Origin: Pseudomonas fluorescens
GTDB taxonomy: Bacteria > Pseudomonadota > Gammaproteobacteria > Pseudomonadales > Pseudomonadaceae
Direction: 5' to 3'
Length of the DNA stretch: 64,000 bases
NCBI RefSeq assembly: GCF_001307155.1
Contig: NZ_CP012830.1
Coordinates: forward strand, 5,392,501-5,456,500
The notes beneath the pieces were generated by a model. That model was not told the DNA's origin. It searched no databases and saw only the letters and a program-made list of their open reading frames with translations. Each line of letters opens with the position of its first letter. Position 1 is the stretch's first letter. This document shows positions 35,201 through 44,625 of this stretch, one piece after another. Position numbers and translations under genes: made by a program.

Positions 35201-36448
35201 ATGGAATATTCGCTGCTGGAGAAAGAAGGGCGAGTGTATTCGGTGGCAAAGTCCGGCTACTACGCGTTGCCGGTTTCCTTGAATACGTCGTTCAGCAGCG
35301 GCAACGACCTGCTTGAAACGGTCTATGTCAGCGCAAGGCGCCCGGGAATGCTGGTCCTGAGTATCGACGAGCCCGCGCTTTTGCAGTCGCTGGACAGTCC
35401 GCTGTTACTGCTGGAGCGGGAATTGGTGCGCCAATATCCGCGCCAGCCGCAGCTTCACTCACAGCCGTGTGGCGAGCTGGAATTACGTACTGCGCTGGCG
35501 GCACGCTATACCACTTCACCGGCACGCTGCTGGCATGCCGATGATGTTTACATCGGTGCCGACTGGCGAGGTGTGCTGGAAATACTGATCGCAGTGCTCG
35601 AACTCAAGGATGCGACCGTGCTGGTCGAATCGCCCTGCGACTGGGCCATTTTGCGCTTGTTCCAGACCGCTGGAGTGCAGGTGATCGAGTTGCCGATAGA
35701 CAGCAACGGCTGCCTTGACCTTGAGTTACTCGAGCATTTGCTCCGGACCGAGGCGGTTCGCCTGGTGGTGCTGTCGTCGGGCGTGAGCATGCCGCGCGGC
35801 AGCCTGATGCCGTCGGACAACCGGCAATCCACCGCCGAGCTGTTGGAACAACACGGCAGTTGGGTACTGGAAAACGACGTGTACGGCGAACTCGCTCATG
35901 AGCCGCATGAACGTCGTTTTCGCGATGTGCTCGATCCTGATCGACTGATCGTGTTTTCCACCTTCGAAAAGCTCATGGGGCCTGAGGCGCCTTACGGTTA
36001 TCTGCTTTCACGGCATTTGAGCGTGGAGTTGCAGCGGCATTTTTTGCTGCGCGCGTTTCGCCTGTCGCCGATTCGTCAGAAAGCCATCGCACGCTTGTAC
36101 AGCAGCGGCCGTATCGACCAGCACTTGCTGGTACTGCGCCGGCTGTTGAAAGAGCGTAAAAGCCGAATGACCCAAATGCTGCAGGACCGTCTGAGCGACT
36201 CGCTGGAATTTGTCGAGCCGGCGGGCGGGGCGACCATCTGGGCGCGTTCGTTACGACCGGTCGATGTGCGGCGGGTCTTCCAGCGCATGCTCAAGCAACA
36301 GGTGGTGATTGCCCCCGGCGAACTGTTCAGCCTGCATGGGTTGTATTCGCAGAACGTCAGGCTCAGCCACACATTCAGCGGGCAGCATGACCTGGAGGCT
36401 GCATTGACGATGCTGGCAGATGCGTTGAGGCTTGAACTCATCGATTGA
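35201..36448 (+). pseudogene. MocR-type PLP-dependent regulator, truncated HTH
   Basis: A 415-residue frame that matches the aminotransferase fold-type I domain of MocR/PdxR regulators, with the usual layout through VLENDVYGELAHE and a C-terminal VRLSHTF. Its first residues, YSLLEKEGRVYSVAKSGYYA, correspond to the last helix and wing of the GntR-type winged helix that normally occupies the first 75 or so residues. An in-frame stop lies at 35177-35179, so the helix-turn-helix is missing. The PLP Lys expected in an S-x-x-K motif appears in FSTFEKLMGP. The recombinase operon sits immediately upstream, so the break is probably the island insertion point. A working regulator is unlikely. Confidence 0.7.
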
Positions 36449-36573
36449 CCGGGCGTCAATATACCCAGCTGATGTCTGGATAGATTTTGTCTGGATAGAT
36501 ATCGTCGCTCTCTGGTCAAACTGCCAGTAAACTGCATCCCCATTCCTGAACCACTCTTTTTCAGAGGTTTTGC

Positions 36574-38220
36574 ATGACACTCAGTCCTTTTGCGGGCAAA
36601 CCGGCACCCGTAGAGTTGTTGGTCGACATCCCGCGACTGGTAACGGCCTATTACACCGGCCAGCCCGATGCCTCTGTTTCAACCCAGCGCGTTGCGTTTG
36701 GTACTTCAGGCCATCGTGGCAGCTCGTTCGAGCTGAGTTTCAACGAATGGCACGTTCTGGCCATCAGCCAGGCCATCTGCCTGTATCGCGAAGCGCAGGG
36801 CATCGACGGCCCGCTGTTTGTCGGCATCGACACTCATGCGCTATCGACGCCGGCCGGCGCCAGTGCGCTGGAAGTCCTCGCCGCCAATGGCGTGACCGTG
36901 ATGATTGCCGAAGGCGACGAGTACACGCCGACGCCGGCTATTTCCCACGCCATTCTTTGCTACAACCGCGGTCGTACGTCGGGGCTGGCGGACGGCATCG
37001 TTATCACGCCGTCCCACAACCCACCGCAAAGCGGTGGTTACAAGTACAACCCCACCAACGGTGGTCCGGCCGATACCCACATCACCAAGTGGATCGAGGC
37101 CAAGGCCAACGAGTTGCTGGCCAACAAGCTTGCGGGTGTCAAACGCATCAGCTACGAGCAGGCACTCAAGGCCAGCACCACCCATCGTCACGACTACCTC
37201 AATACCTACGTCGCCGATCTGGTCAACGTGATCGACTTCGACGCCATCCGTGGCGCCAACCTGCGCCTGGGCGTGGATCCGCTGGGCGGAGCAGGGGTGC
37301 GCTACTGGTCGGCGATTGCCGAGCATTACCGCCTGAACCTTGAGGTGGTGAACACCCAGGTCGACCCAACGTTCCGTTTCATGTCCGTCGATTGGGATGG
37401 CCAGATTCGCATGGACCCATCGTCCAGCTACGCCATGCAAGGCCTGATCGGTCTGAAAGAGCGTTTCGACGTGGCGTTCGCCTGCGACCCGGACCACGAC
37501 CGTCATGGCATCGTCACCCCGTCCGGCGGCTTGCTGGCGCCGAACAACTACCTGGCCGTGTCCATCGACTATCTGTTCCAGAACCGCCCGCAATGGCGCG
37601 CCGATGCGGCGGTGGGTAAAACCGTGGTCAGCAGTGGCTTGATCGACCGCGTTGCCAAGCGCCTGAACCGTCGCCTGTACGAAGTGCCGGTCGGTTTCAA
37701 ATGGTTTGCCGATGGCCTGTTCGACGGCTCGCTGGGTTTTGGTGGCGAAGAAAGTGCCGGTGCCTCGTTCCTGCGTAAGGATGGCGGCGTCTGGAGCACC
37801 GACAAGGACGGTCTGATTCCAGCCTTGCTGGCGGCTGAAATGACCGCTCGCACAGGGCGTGATCCAAGCCAGGCTTATCGTGCACTGACCGATGAACTGG
37901 GTGAGCCGTTCTCGGTACGTGTCGATGCCAAGGCCAACCCCGAGCAAAAAGCCTTGCTCGGCAAGCTCTCTCCGGATCAGGTCAAGTCGACACAACTGGC
38001 TGGCGAAGCGATCCAGAGCATTCTCAGCAAGGCGCCGGGTAACGATCAGGCGATCGGCGGCCTGAAAGTCATGACCGAAAATGGCTGGTTCGCAGCCCGT
38101 CCTTCGGGAACCGAGGACATCTACAAGATCTACGCCGAAAGCTTCATTGGCGACGATCACCTCAAGCAATTGGTCAGCGAAGCCCAGACACTGGTGGACA
38201 GCGCAATCAGCACGAAATAA
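36574..38220 (+). CDS. pgm: Phosphoglucomutase (alpha-D-glucose-specific)
   Basis: A 548-residue phosphohexomutase that interconverts glucose 1-phosphate and glucose 6-phosphate in the cytosol, feeding glycogen, trehalose and envelope sugar synthesis. Seen: FGTSGHRG near the start, the phosphoserine loop DGIVITPSHNPP, the metal loop FACDPDHDRHG, the sugar-specificity loop FGGEESAGASFLR and the phosphate-binding RPSGTEDIYKIY at the end. Length is normal for the Pgm of Proteobacteria. TTTTTCAGAGGTTTTGC before the ATG includes an AGAGG ribosome site. Monocistronic; followed by a REPIN. Confidence 0.95.
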   Translation: MTLSPFAGKPAPVELLVDIPRLVTAYYTGQPDASVSTQRVAFGTSGHRGSSFELSFNEWHVLAISQAICLYREAQGIDGPLFVGIDTHALSTPAGASALEVLAANGVTVMIAEGDEYTPTPAISHAILCYNRGRTSGLADGIVITPSHNPPQSGGYKYNPTNGGPADTHITKWIEAKANELLANKLAGVKRISYEQALKASTTHRHDYLNTYVADLVNVIDFDAIRGANLRLGVDPLGGAGVRYWSAIAEHYRLNLEVVNTQVDPTFRFMSVDWDGQIRMDPSSSYAMQGLIGLKERFDVAFACDPDHDRHGIVTPSGGLLAPNNYLAVSIDYLFQNRPQWRADAAVGKTVVSSGLIDRVAKRLNRRLYEVPVGFKWFADGLFDGSLGFGGEESAGASFLRKDGGVWSTDKDGLIPALLAAEMTARTGRDPSQAYRALTDELGEPFSVRVDAKANPEQKALLGKLSPDQVKSTQLAGEAIQSILSKAPGNDQAIGGLKVMTENGWFAARPSGTEDIYKIYAESFIGDDHLKQLVSEAQTLVDSAISTK

Positions 38221-38229
38221 TAGAGAGCC

Positions 38230-38361
38230 TGTGGCGAGGGAGCTTGCTCCCGCTCGGCCGCGAAGCGGTCGTAATCCGGTAATCGTATTCCATCTGAATA
38301 CTCGCGGTGGCTAATTTTAGGGTCGCTTCGCAACCCAACGGGAGCAAGCTCCCTCGCCACA
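38230..38361. repeat. REP doublet (REPIN)
   Basis: Starts with TGTGGCGAGGGAGCTTGCTC and ends with the inverse GAGCAAGCTCCCTCGCCACA, with GCGAAGCGG and CGCTTCGC arms inside. It is the common Pseudomonas palindromic repeat and lies just after pgm, in the intergenic space as usual. The same core occurs at 60027-60117. Confidence 0.85.
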
Positions 38362-38419
38362 TTTACAGTGTCTAGTCCTGAAACAGGTGTAAACCTTATT
38401 CAGGATGGGACACTGCCGA

Positions 38420-38449
38420 AAAAAAGGGGTGACCTCAATGGTCACCCCT
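38420..38449 (-). terminator. Rho-independent terminator for pirin gene
   Basis: AGGGGTGACC and GGTCACCCCT form a 10-bp perfect stem around a five-base loop; read on the minus strand it is followed by a run of T. It lies directly after the pirin stop codon. Confidence 0.8.
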
Positions 38450-38472
38450 GTTTGCATCTGGCTTTCAGCGTA

Positions 38473-39168
38473 TCAAGCCAGGTCCACCAACACGATTTCA
38501 CTGTCCTCAATGGCAGTCACCCGCAGCACCTGCTCCTGCGCAACCGCTACACCGTCTCGAGCTTGTGCACGCAAGCCATTGACTTCAATGACTCCAGTGG
38601 CAGGCACCAGGTACGCCCGGCGACCGTTGTCCAGTCGATACTCGGCGGTTTCGCCAGCCTTCAGGTTCGCAGCCACCAACCTTGCATCAGCACGGATCCG
38701 CAGGCTTTGGTCGTCGCCGGCCTTGCCGCTGGCGAGGGTCACGAAACCTTCGCGCTGACCTTGGGGAAACGGTTTGGCACCCCAGGACGGCGCCAGCCCG
38801 GTTTCATTCGGGATGATCCAGATCTGGAAAATCTTCGTTGCCGTCGATTCCAGATTGTATTCGCTGTGAGCAATCCCGGTGCCGGCGCTCATGACCTGTA
38901 CATCACCAGCCTCGGTGCGGCCCTTGTTACCCAGGTTGTCTTCATGGCTGATCGCACCTTCGCGAACGTAGGTGATGATTTCCATGTCCCGATGCGGGTG
39001 TTTCGGGAATCCGGTGCCCGGCGCAATCACATCGTCGTTCCAGACTCGCAGGTTGCCCCAGTTCATGCGCTTGGGGTCATGGTACTCGGCGAACGAAAAG
39101 TGATGATGGGCATCCAACCAGCCATGGTGGGCGCCGCCCAGGGAATTGAAGGGTCTGAGTTCAAGCAT
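38473..39168 (-). CDS. Pirin-family protein (YhhW-like, possible quercetinase)
   Basis: ATG 39168 follows AGGAG by six bases and gives 231 residues; the longer frame to 39249 is not needed. Cupin fold with the pirin metal site: FPKHPHRDMEII and, later, GIAHSEYN. Bacterial pirins bind Fe or another metal, and the YhhW branch has quercetin 2,3-dioxygenase activity in vitro; its physiological role is not established. The second half has the C-terminal pirin cupin (ETAEYRLDNGRRAYLVPATG). It ends in a strong terminator at 38420-38449. Confidence 0.9.
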   Translation of the reverse strand: MLELRPFNSLGGAHHGWLDAHHHFSFAEYHDPKRMNWGNLRVWNDDVIAPGTGFPKHPHRDMEIITYVREGAISHEDNLGNKGRTEAGDVQVMSAGTGIAHSEYNLESTATKIFQIWIIPNETGLAPSWGAKPFPQGQREGFVTLASGKAGDDQSLRIRADARLVAANLKAGETAEYRLDNGRRAYLVPATGVIEVNGLRAQARDGVAVAQEQVLRVTAIEDSEIVLVDLA

Positions 39169-39444
39169 GATCGTCTCCTGAAAAGGTTCGTCATGGGGCG
39201 GAACGCTTGAGCCGCAAAACGAGAACCGGTGGTTGATGGCAAGCATCATCTATCAGTTAACAATCGATAAAAAGCGTAAAAAATGCCTTAATCCAATCAG
39301 ATTATTAGATGTTAATTAAAGGCTATATTCTACGTTTCAGCATTCACTTCATCGCTTAAACCAATGATGGATAAGCATTTGACTAGAACTCGCCGGCAAA
39401 TGAAGACACCATAGCCTGCAACAGCCTCACACCCTGGAGTCAGC

Positions 39445-41919
39445 GTGCCGCGTCACAATCCCGATCTTCCTTCCGAGCTTTTGCCCCTGGCCGAGATGCC
39501 GTTGCTCAAACGCCTGGCCGCGCGTTTTTTTGGCCACGGCCTCAATCGTCTGCGCGCGCAGCACCGGGCGTCCTGGCTGCATGGCCAGGCTGACGGCTTT
39601 CGCAGCGGTCATAGCGCGGGCGTCGACTACGGCTACAAGGAAGGCAAGCTGGACGGAATAGAAGAAGGCCGTCAGGTGCTGCTGATTCGCGACAGCCGAT
39701 CCACCGAGCATCCGGCGCCGCGCATTGATGAAAATCTGTTCGACGACTGGCGGCTGCCCCTGAGTGCCGAGATCAAGAAACGCATGAAGGCCGATGTCGC
39801 CCGCTTGTTGCCGGAGTCGGCGCAGCCGAGCGCCGCCCAGTGGAAGATGATCTTCAGCGACACCCCCTCGACCTCGGTGATTGCCGGGGCGGGCGCCGGT
39901 AAGTCGACAACCCTGGCGCTGCGCATTTTACTGCTGACCCATTACCTGGGGTTTGAACTCGATTCGTTGACTGTGGTGACCTTCACCCGGGAATCGCGCA
40001 AGGACTTCATCAACAAACTGATCGGGCTGTTTGCCGTGTGGGGCCGAGCGCTCTCTCAGAAAGACGCCCGCGACCTGGTGCGAACCTTCCACTCACGCAT
40101 TCTGCCGATGGTCCGTAGCCTGCCGGGATTCGAGCGGCTGCAGGCTTTCGAAAACCTTAATGGCCGTTCGCTGCTCGATGACGCCGAGGTCGACAGCAAC
40201 CCGTTCGATCTGCGGATCAACGACACTCAGCGCCAACAGCTCAATGCCTGTTTTCACCGGCTGTTTACTCAAAGCGAGCGCTTTCGCGAACTGATTACGC
40301 CGCTGTCCCGTCACGCCTTGCAGCTCAAGGAGCTGGAACGCGATCACCCGGATGTGCAAAAGCGCATGGCGGTGACCGAGTTGGCGGCCAAGCGCGATGA
40401 AGAACTCTGTGATGTCGTCGAAGATCTATGGATCCGCGCAGGCGCCTGGCCGATCAAGGGCATTGAGCCGAGCCGCCAGGCATTCGAGATCAACGGTTCG
40501 ACCTTCCACTGTCACGGTTACATCCCGACCCTCAACGCTTGGGTCGTGCTGGGCTTCGACCCTCGTGAAAACCCGCAAGTCAGCCGTCCCAACGCCAAAC
40601 TGACGGTTCGCGCCGAATGGGCAGTCAAACGCACCCTGTTTCAAGCTTTCTGCCGTAAGCCTTTGATTTGGCTGGATAGCTACGAATCTTCAAAGCGCGT
40701 ATTAGCCACACTGGCAGGGGATGCCAGCGCCGGGCCGGGGTTCGATTACAAGGTCAAGGGCGAACTCGGCTCCGCGCCACTGCTCGATTGTTTTGTCGCG
40801 GCGGCCAGCTTTATCGAAAACCTCGGGCTGGATGTTCCGGCTGCCGTGGGCCAGATGAGTTTCGCCAAGGACGATCCGGACCGTTTGTTCTTTGAAGCGC
40901 TCAGCCTGTACTGGCGAGCCCTGGAGGATCACCTGCTGGATCAGTCGCCGCCGGTGATGACCTACAACCGGATGTTCGCCTTGTTCAGTGAGCATTCGCC
41001 AGAAAACCTCAAGCTGCTGAGCGATGAGTTGCTGCGACCGATGTCGCATTTGATGATCGATGAATTTCAGGACGTTTCCCCGCAAATCGTCTCCTGGATT
41101 CGTGCAACCCTGATGGAAATCCGCAGCCGTGGTCCGGCCATGCACATCGGGCGCGGGGCGCAACGCTCGTCGCTGCTGTGTGTCGGCGACGACTGGCAGT
41201 CGATCTATGGCTGGCGCGGCAGTTCGCCGAAATACTTCATGGAGTTCAACAAGGAGTTTGCGTCACCCGCTACCACGCGGGTAATGCTCAGCGAAAACTA
41301 CCGCAGCCATCAGCACATCATCGACGCTGCCGAGCATATCGTGCGCGCCGCACCGGCGATTCCCGGCAAAAAAGCCAAGGCCAGTGGCGAGCCGGGGGAA
41401 CTGCTGCCGGTCAACGTCCATGATCGGGATGATTCGGCCATGGCCAAGCGTCTGATGGAACACTATCGAAACGGTGATTCAATCTTGATGCTGTATCGAA
41501 AAAGTAGCGATAAGTCATTGATTGAAGAGCATATTTCACCTGTAGTTAATGCTGATTCTAGCTTGCCATTCGAGGCTCGACGGCTCAAGCAGTTGACCTA
41601 TCACAGTGCCAAGGGGCTTCAGGCAGACGCGGTGTTCCTGCTCGGCGATTGCCAGCACCTGACCAGTTCACCGTACAAGAATCAGGTCTATCGCATGGCC
41701 GGGCTGGGCAAGGACGGCGACGCGGAGCCTTATGACAGTGCGCAGAAAGACGAAATTCTGCGGTTGGCTTACGTCGGCATCACCCGGGCAGTGAAGCACT
41801 GCTATTGGTACGTCGATGGCCAGGACAATCAATCGGTCAATATGCCCAAGGCATCCGACAGGATCGCGCAGGGCAAGCCTTTCTTCGCCGATCAGCGCGT
41901 TGGCAAGCAGTCGGTCTGA
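39445..41919 (+). CDS. UvrD/Rep-type helicase (core paralogue)
   Basis: An 824-residue superfamily 1 helicase. Motifs: VIAGAGAGKSTT (about 146), LMIDEFQDVS (about 538), GDDWQSIYGWRGSSPKY, ENYRSHQHI, TYHSAKGLQADAVFLLGD and YVGITRAVKHCYWYVD. The N-terminal ladder is short (GQADGFRSGHSAGVDYGYKE). It is closely related to the island gene at 7226-9895, including the linker (FDDWRLPLSAEI versus FKDWRFPITDEL). Start is GTG 39445, seven bases after GGAG. Core codon usage and GC content. Probably unwinds DNA or translocates during repair; the specific role is unknown. Confidence 0.88.
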   Translation: MPRHNPDLPSELLPLAEMPLLKRLAARFFGHGLNRLRAQHRASWLHGQADGFRSGHSAGVDYGYKEGKLDGIEEGRQVLLIRDSRSTEHPAPRIDENLFDDWRLPLSAEIKKRMKADVARLLPESAQPSAAQWKMIFSDTPSTSVIAGAGAGKSTTLALRILLLTHYLGFELDSLTVVTFTRESRKDFINKLIGLFAVWGRALSQKDARDLVRTFHSRILPMVRSLPGFERLQAFENLNGRSLLDDAEVDSNPFDLRINDTQRQQLNACFHRLFTQSERFRELITPLSRHALQLKELERDHPDVQKRMAVTELAAKRDEELCDVVEDLWIRAGAWPIKGIEPSRQAFEINGSTFHCHGYIPTLNAWVVLGFDPRENPQVSRPNAKLTVRAEWAVKRTLFQAFCRKPLIWLDSYESSKRVLATLAGDASAGPGFDYKVKGELGSAPLLDCFVAAASFIENLGLDVPAAVGQMSFAKDDPDRLFFEALSLYWRALEDHLLDQSPPVMTYNRMFALFSEHSPENLKLLSDELLRPMSHLMIDEFQDVSPQIVSWIRATLMEIRSRGPAMHIGRGAQRSSLLCVGDDWQSIYGWRGSSPKYFMEFNKEFASPATTRVMLSENYRSHQHIIDAAEHIVRAAPAIPGKKAKASGEPGELLPVNVHDRDDSAMAKRLMEHYRNGDSILMLYRKSSDKSLIEEHISPVVNADSSLPFEARRLKQLTYHSAKGLQADAVFLLGDCQHLTSSPYKNQVYRMAGLGKDGDAEPYDSAQKDEILRLAYVGITRAVKHCYWYVDGQDNQSVNMPKASDRIAQGKPFFADQRVGKQSV

Positions 41920-41957
41920 ACAGGCAGGTGCAGAAACCTGGAATACCTTCGAACATG

Positions 41958-41983
41958 AAAAAGCCCACGCTGCGTGGGCTTTG
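41958..41983. terminator. Bidirectional terminator
   Basis: AAAGCCCAC and GTGGGCTTT form a stem with a short loop, with A-run on one side and T-run on the other, between the convergent UvrD-like and DUF1652 genes. Confidence 0.8.
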
Positions 41984-41999
41984 ATCTCAAGGGTGCGGC

Positions 42000-42272
42000 T
42001 CAAGAAGCACTTTTCAGGGCAGGAGGAGCAAAGGCTTCAAGCTCATCCTCCACCGCTTCGATTATTCGCTCGACATCGGCGGCGTTCATCACGGTAGCGC
42101 AGGGAATTCCGGCAATGGCGATCATGGTCTCGCCACTGGCACGATCAAACAACCGGGCAATCATGCTGTCCGGGGCATCCATGCTCGCCTCGAATCCCAT
42201 GGGATGAAAATACCAGCGCATCAGCTGGCAGGCGTTTGGAAACGTAACCTTGCTCAACGACACTCTATTCAT
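42000..42272 (-). CDS. Divergent DUF1652-like small protein
   Basis: A 90-residue protein with the DUF1652 layout: MRWYFHPMGFEASMDAPDSM, then a RLFDRASGETMIAIAGI strand region and the helix DVERIIEAVEDELEAF. It resembles the island gene at 628-954 in order and length but only weakly in sequence. Function unknown. The ribosome site before the ATG is weak, so the exact start is uncertain. It converges on the UvrD-like gene across a bidirectional terminator. Confidence 0.65.
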   Translation of the reverse strand: MNRVSLSKVTFPNACQLMRWYFHPMGFEASMDAPDSMIARLFDRASGETMIAIAGIPCATVMNAADVERIIEAVEDELEAFAPPALKSAS

Positions 42273-42404
42273 GTGCTGCCCGCCTTGTTCATCGAGCGCG
42301 TCCGTTAGCCCGTGTTTAGGAGGGATGGGCCCTCATTGGCCCAACCGTTTGAATTTTAAAAATAGCACTCGTTGGTGAAAGGACCGTGAAATCTTTAAGG
42401 CCGT

Positions 42405-42635
42405 TTGGCGATTGAAGCGCTGTCATTGATCTGGATCATGTTTTGTAGGGCATCGGGCGGAGCGCCGCTGATGCTCGTTGCGTCAACTGGCGTCGGTTTC
42501 AGCTATGACGTCTACGGCACCAAGGTGTATCCGAGCCGGGAAATGATCGACAAGCTGTTTGTCCATCCCGCTGAACATCGACCGGGTTCGTACACGGTTG
42601 GGGAACAAGATTCGGACGGGGAGTTGAGGGGGTAA
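42405..42635 (+). CDS. Possible small protein or gene remnant
   Basis: A 76-codon frame whose second half is protein-like (GFSYDVYGTKVYPSREMIDK, then LFVHPAEHRPGSYTV). No ribosome site at the first start; ATG about 42471 is possible. It lies alone between the DUF1652 gene and a strong hairpin, so it may be a fragment of a larger gene. Confidence 0.25.
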   Translation: MAIEALSLIWIMFCRASGGAPLMLVASTGVGFSYDVYGTKVYPSREMIDKLFVHPAEHRPGSYTVGEQDSDGELRG

Positions 42636-42665
42636 ATTCCGTGCGGGGGCGAGAGCCAAAGATCA

Positions 42666-42735
42666 AAATATCGCAGCCTTCGGCAGCGCCTGCATCGGTG
42701 TTTACCTATAGGCGCTGCCGAAGGCTGCGATATTT
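42666..42735. repeat. Perfect 25-bp inverted repeat (REP-type hairpin)
   Basis: The arm AAATATCGCAGCCTTCGGCA plus GCGCC at 42666-42690 is exactly inverted at 42711-42735, with a 20-base spacer. It is a Pseudomonas REP-type palindrome of a different class from the GAGGGAGCTTGCTCCC family, and it lies upstream of the aprX promoter region. Confidence 0.8.
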
Positions 42736-42799
42736 AGGTTAATGCACTTTAAGCCGAACGTTTACAGTGCGTTTTGAATGCAACTAGATGGCGCAAAGC

Positions 42800-43097
42800 C
42801 ACATAAAACTGCGACGTAGCAATCAAATACAACTGTACTGTTATTTAATATTTAAATAGATCATTGTCCGACAATCCATCAAGGGGATTGAACTACAAAG
42901 ATTATTTCGACCCGCCGGTCATTGTTTTCGGGAGTTTTGTGGAGCAGTTCAATTTGACGTCAAAAAAGTAGTAGACGTTTGATTTCGAAATGTGTCAGCT
43001 TTCTTACGCCTTCATTGGGCGAGTGATAGGACGATCTCGCCAGAGATTGTCGCTGTCTGACAAAAACTGTTCCATTGCTAAACAAGGAAGTGTGTTT
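42800..43097 (+). promoter_or_regulatory. aprX promoter region and possible Rsm site
   Basis: An AT-rich stretch (TGTACTGTTATTTAATATTT near 42834) precedes aprX and, with no other gene in the way, must hold the promoter of the whole protease-lipase cluster. The ribosome site ACAAGGAAG at 43083-43090 contains an A-N-G-G-A core of the kind bound by RsmA/CsrA. Gac/Rsm control of the exoprotease is known in fluorescent pseudomonads; the specific site here is inference. Confidence 0.4.
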
Positions 43098-44522
43098 ATG
43101 TCGAAAGTAAAAGTGAACGCTATTGACTCACTGGCTGCCACAAGTAGCGCCTGGTCGCAGATCGATAGTTTCAGCCATCAGTATGACCGTGGCGGCAATC
43201 TTACGGTCAATGGCAAACCCTCCTACTCGGTAGATCAAGCCGCAACTCAGCTGTTGCGAGATGGCTATGCTTGGCACGATCTCAACGGCAGCGGCAAGAT
43301 CGAACTCACCTACACGTTTCTGACGGCTCCGACGTCGAATTTCAGCGGCCTGGGTGTTACTGGTTTCAGTCAGTTCAGTGCCTTGCAGAAATCTCAGGCC
43401 GTGCTCGCCATGCAATCCTGGGGCGACGTTGCCAATGTCACCTTCACTGAAGCCGCCAAGGGCGGTGACGGTCACATGACTTTCGGCAACTACAGTGGCG
43501 GCCAGGAAGGTGCGGCCGCGTTTGCCTTCCTGCCTGGCAGCGAGCCTGGCTATGACGGCCAGTCGTGGTACCTGACCGGCAGTGGCTACAACGTCAACAA
43601 GACCCCGGGCGTGAACAATTACGGTCGTCAGACCCTGACTCACGAAATCGGGCATACCCTCGGTCTGTCCCACCCAGGCGACTACAACGCCGGCGAAGGC
43701 ACTCCGTCTTACAACGACGCCGTCTATGGTCAGGACACGCGCGGCTACAGCCTGATGAGTTACTGGAGTGAAAGCAACACTAACCAGAACTTCAGCAAAG
43801 GCGGCGTCGAGGCTTATTCGTCCGGTCCGTTGATGGACGATATTGCTGCGGTGCAGAAGCTCTACGGCGCCAACATGAGCACCCGTACCGGTGACACCAC
43901 CTATGGCTTCAACTCCAACGCCGGCCGCGATTTCTACAGCGCGACCTCGTCGTCGGACAAAGTCGTGTTCTCGGTGTGGGACGCGGGCGGCAAGGACACC
44001 CTGGATTTCTCCGGCTTTACCCAAAACCAGAAGATCAACCTCAATGGGGCTTCGTTCTCCGACGTTGGCGGCATGGTAGGTAACGTTTCCATTGCCAAGG
44101 GTGTGACCATCGAGAACGCCATCGGCGGTTCGGGTAACGATCTGCTGATCGGTAACAGCGTCGCCAACGAGCTCAAGGGCGGTGCCGGCAGCGACATCAT
44201 CTACGGTGCCGGTGGCGCGGACAAACTCTGGGGTGGCAGCGGTTCCGACACCTTCGTGTTTGCAGCAAGCTCCGACTCCAAGCCGGGTGCGGCCGATCAG
44301 ATTCTGGATTTCACCAGCGGTCTGGACAAAATCGACCTGAGTGCCATTACCAACGGCGCAGGCCTGCACTTCGTGAATTCGTTCACCGGTGCAGCGGGCG
44401 ACGCGGTATTGAGCTCGATCTCCGGTGGCAGCAGCCTTGCCATCGACTTCTCCGGGCACGGCGTAGCTGACTTCCTGGTCACCACCGTTGGCCAGGCAGC
44501 TACCACGGACATCGTGGCCTGA
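43098..44522 (+). CDS. aprX: Serralysin-type alkaline metalloprotease AprX
   Basis: 474 residues; ATG 43098 follows AAGGAAG and is preferred over the in-frame start at 42990. Secreted zinc protease of the serralysin family (M10B): HEIGHTLGLSH (zinc ligands and catalytic Glu, about 181-191), Met-turn SLMSYW (about 219), RTX calcium repeats (GGSGNDLLIG, GGAGSDIIYG, GGSGSDTFVF) and a hydrophobic C-terminal type I secretion signal ending in DIVA. It has no N-terminal signal peptide, as expected for ABC export. First gene of the cluster with its inhibitor and AprDEF. This enzyme type is the heat-stable milk-spoilage protease of Pseudomonas. Confidence 0.95.
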   Translation: MSKVKVNAIDSLAATSSAWSQIDSFSHQYDRGGNLTVNGKPSYSVDQAATQLLRDGYAWHDLNGSGKIELTYTFLTAPTSNFSGLGVTGFSQFSALQKSQAVLAMQSWGDVANVTFTEAAKGGDGHMTFGNYSGGQEGAAAFAFLPGSEPGYDGQSWYLTGSGYNVNKTPGVNNYGRQTLTHEIGHTLGLSHPGDYNAGEGTPSYNDAVYGQDTRGYSLMSYWSESNTNQNFSKGGVEAYSSGPLMDDIAAVQKLYGANMSTRTGDTTYGFNSNAGRDFYSATSSSDKVVFSVWDAGGKDTLDFSGFTQNQKINLNGASFSDVGGMVGNVSIAKGVTIENAIGGSGNDLLIGNSVANELKGGAGSDIIYGAGGADKLWGGSGSDTFVFAASSDSKPGAADQILDFTSGLDKIDLSAITNGAGLHFVNSFTGAAGDAVLSSISGGSSLAIDFSGHGVADFLVTTVGQAATTDIVA

Positions 44523-44534
44523 GTCGATGACTAT

Positions 44535-44561
44535 GGGGGCAGCGCATCTGCGCTGCCCTTT
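44535..44561 (+). terminator. Hairpin terminator/attenuator after aprX
   Basis: GGGCAGCGC and GCGCTGCCC form a 9-bp stem with an ATCT loop followed by TTTGT, just after the aprX stop. It may partly terminate and keep downstream secretion genes at a lower level than aprX. Confidence 0.65.
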
Positions 44562-44625
44562 GTCCTTGCCAGCGCCGCTGCAGTAGGCGAGCCTGCATAG
44601 GCTACAACCTGGAACGAAGCACCTT

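Noticed and set aside
36841..38169. Long minus-strand frame opposite pgm (442 codons)
   Set aside because: It lies wholly antisense to a well-supported gene and its translation is low-complexity Val/Gly/Arg-rich, as expected from high-GC third-position bias.
43128..44459. 443-codon minus-strand frame opposite aprX
   Set aside because: Antisense to the RTX protease; composition mirrors the coding strand and no ribosome site was found.
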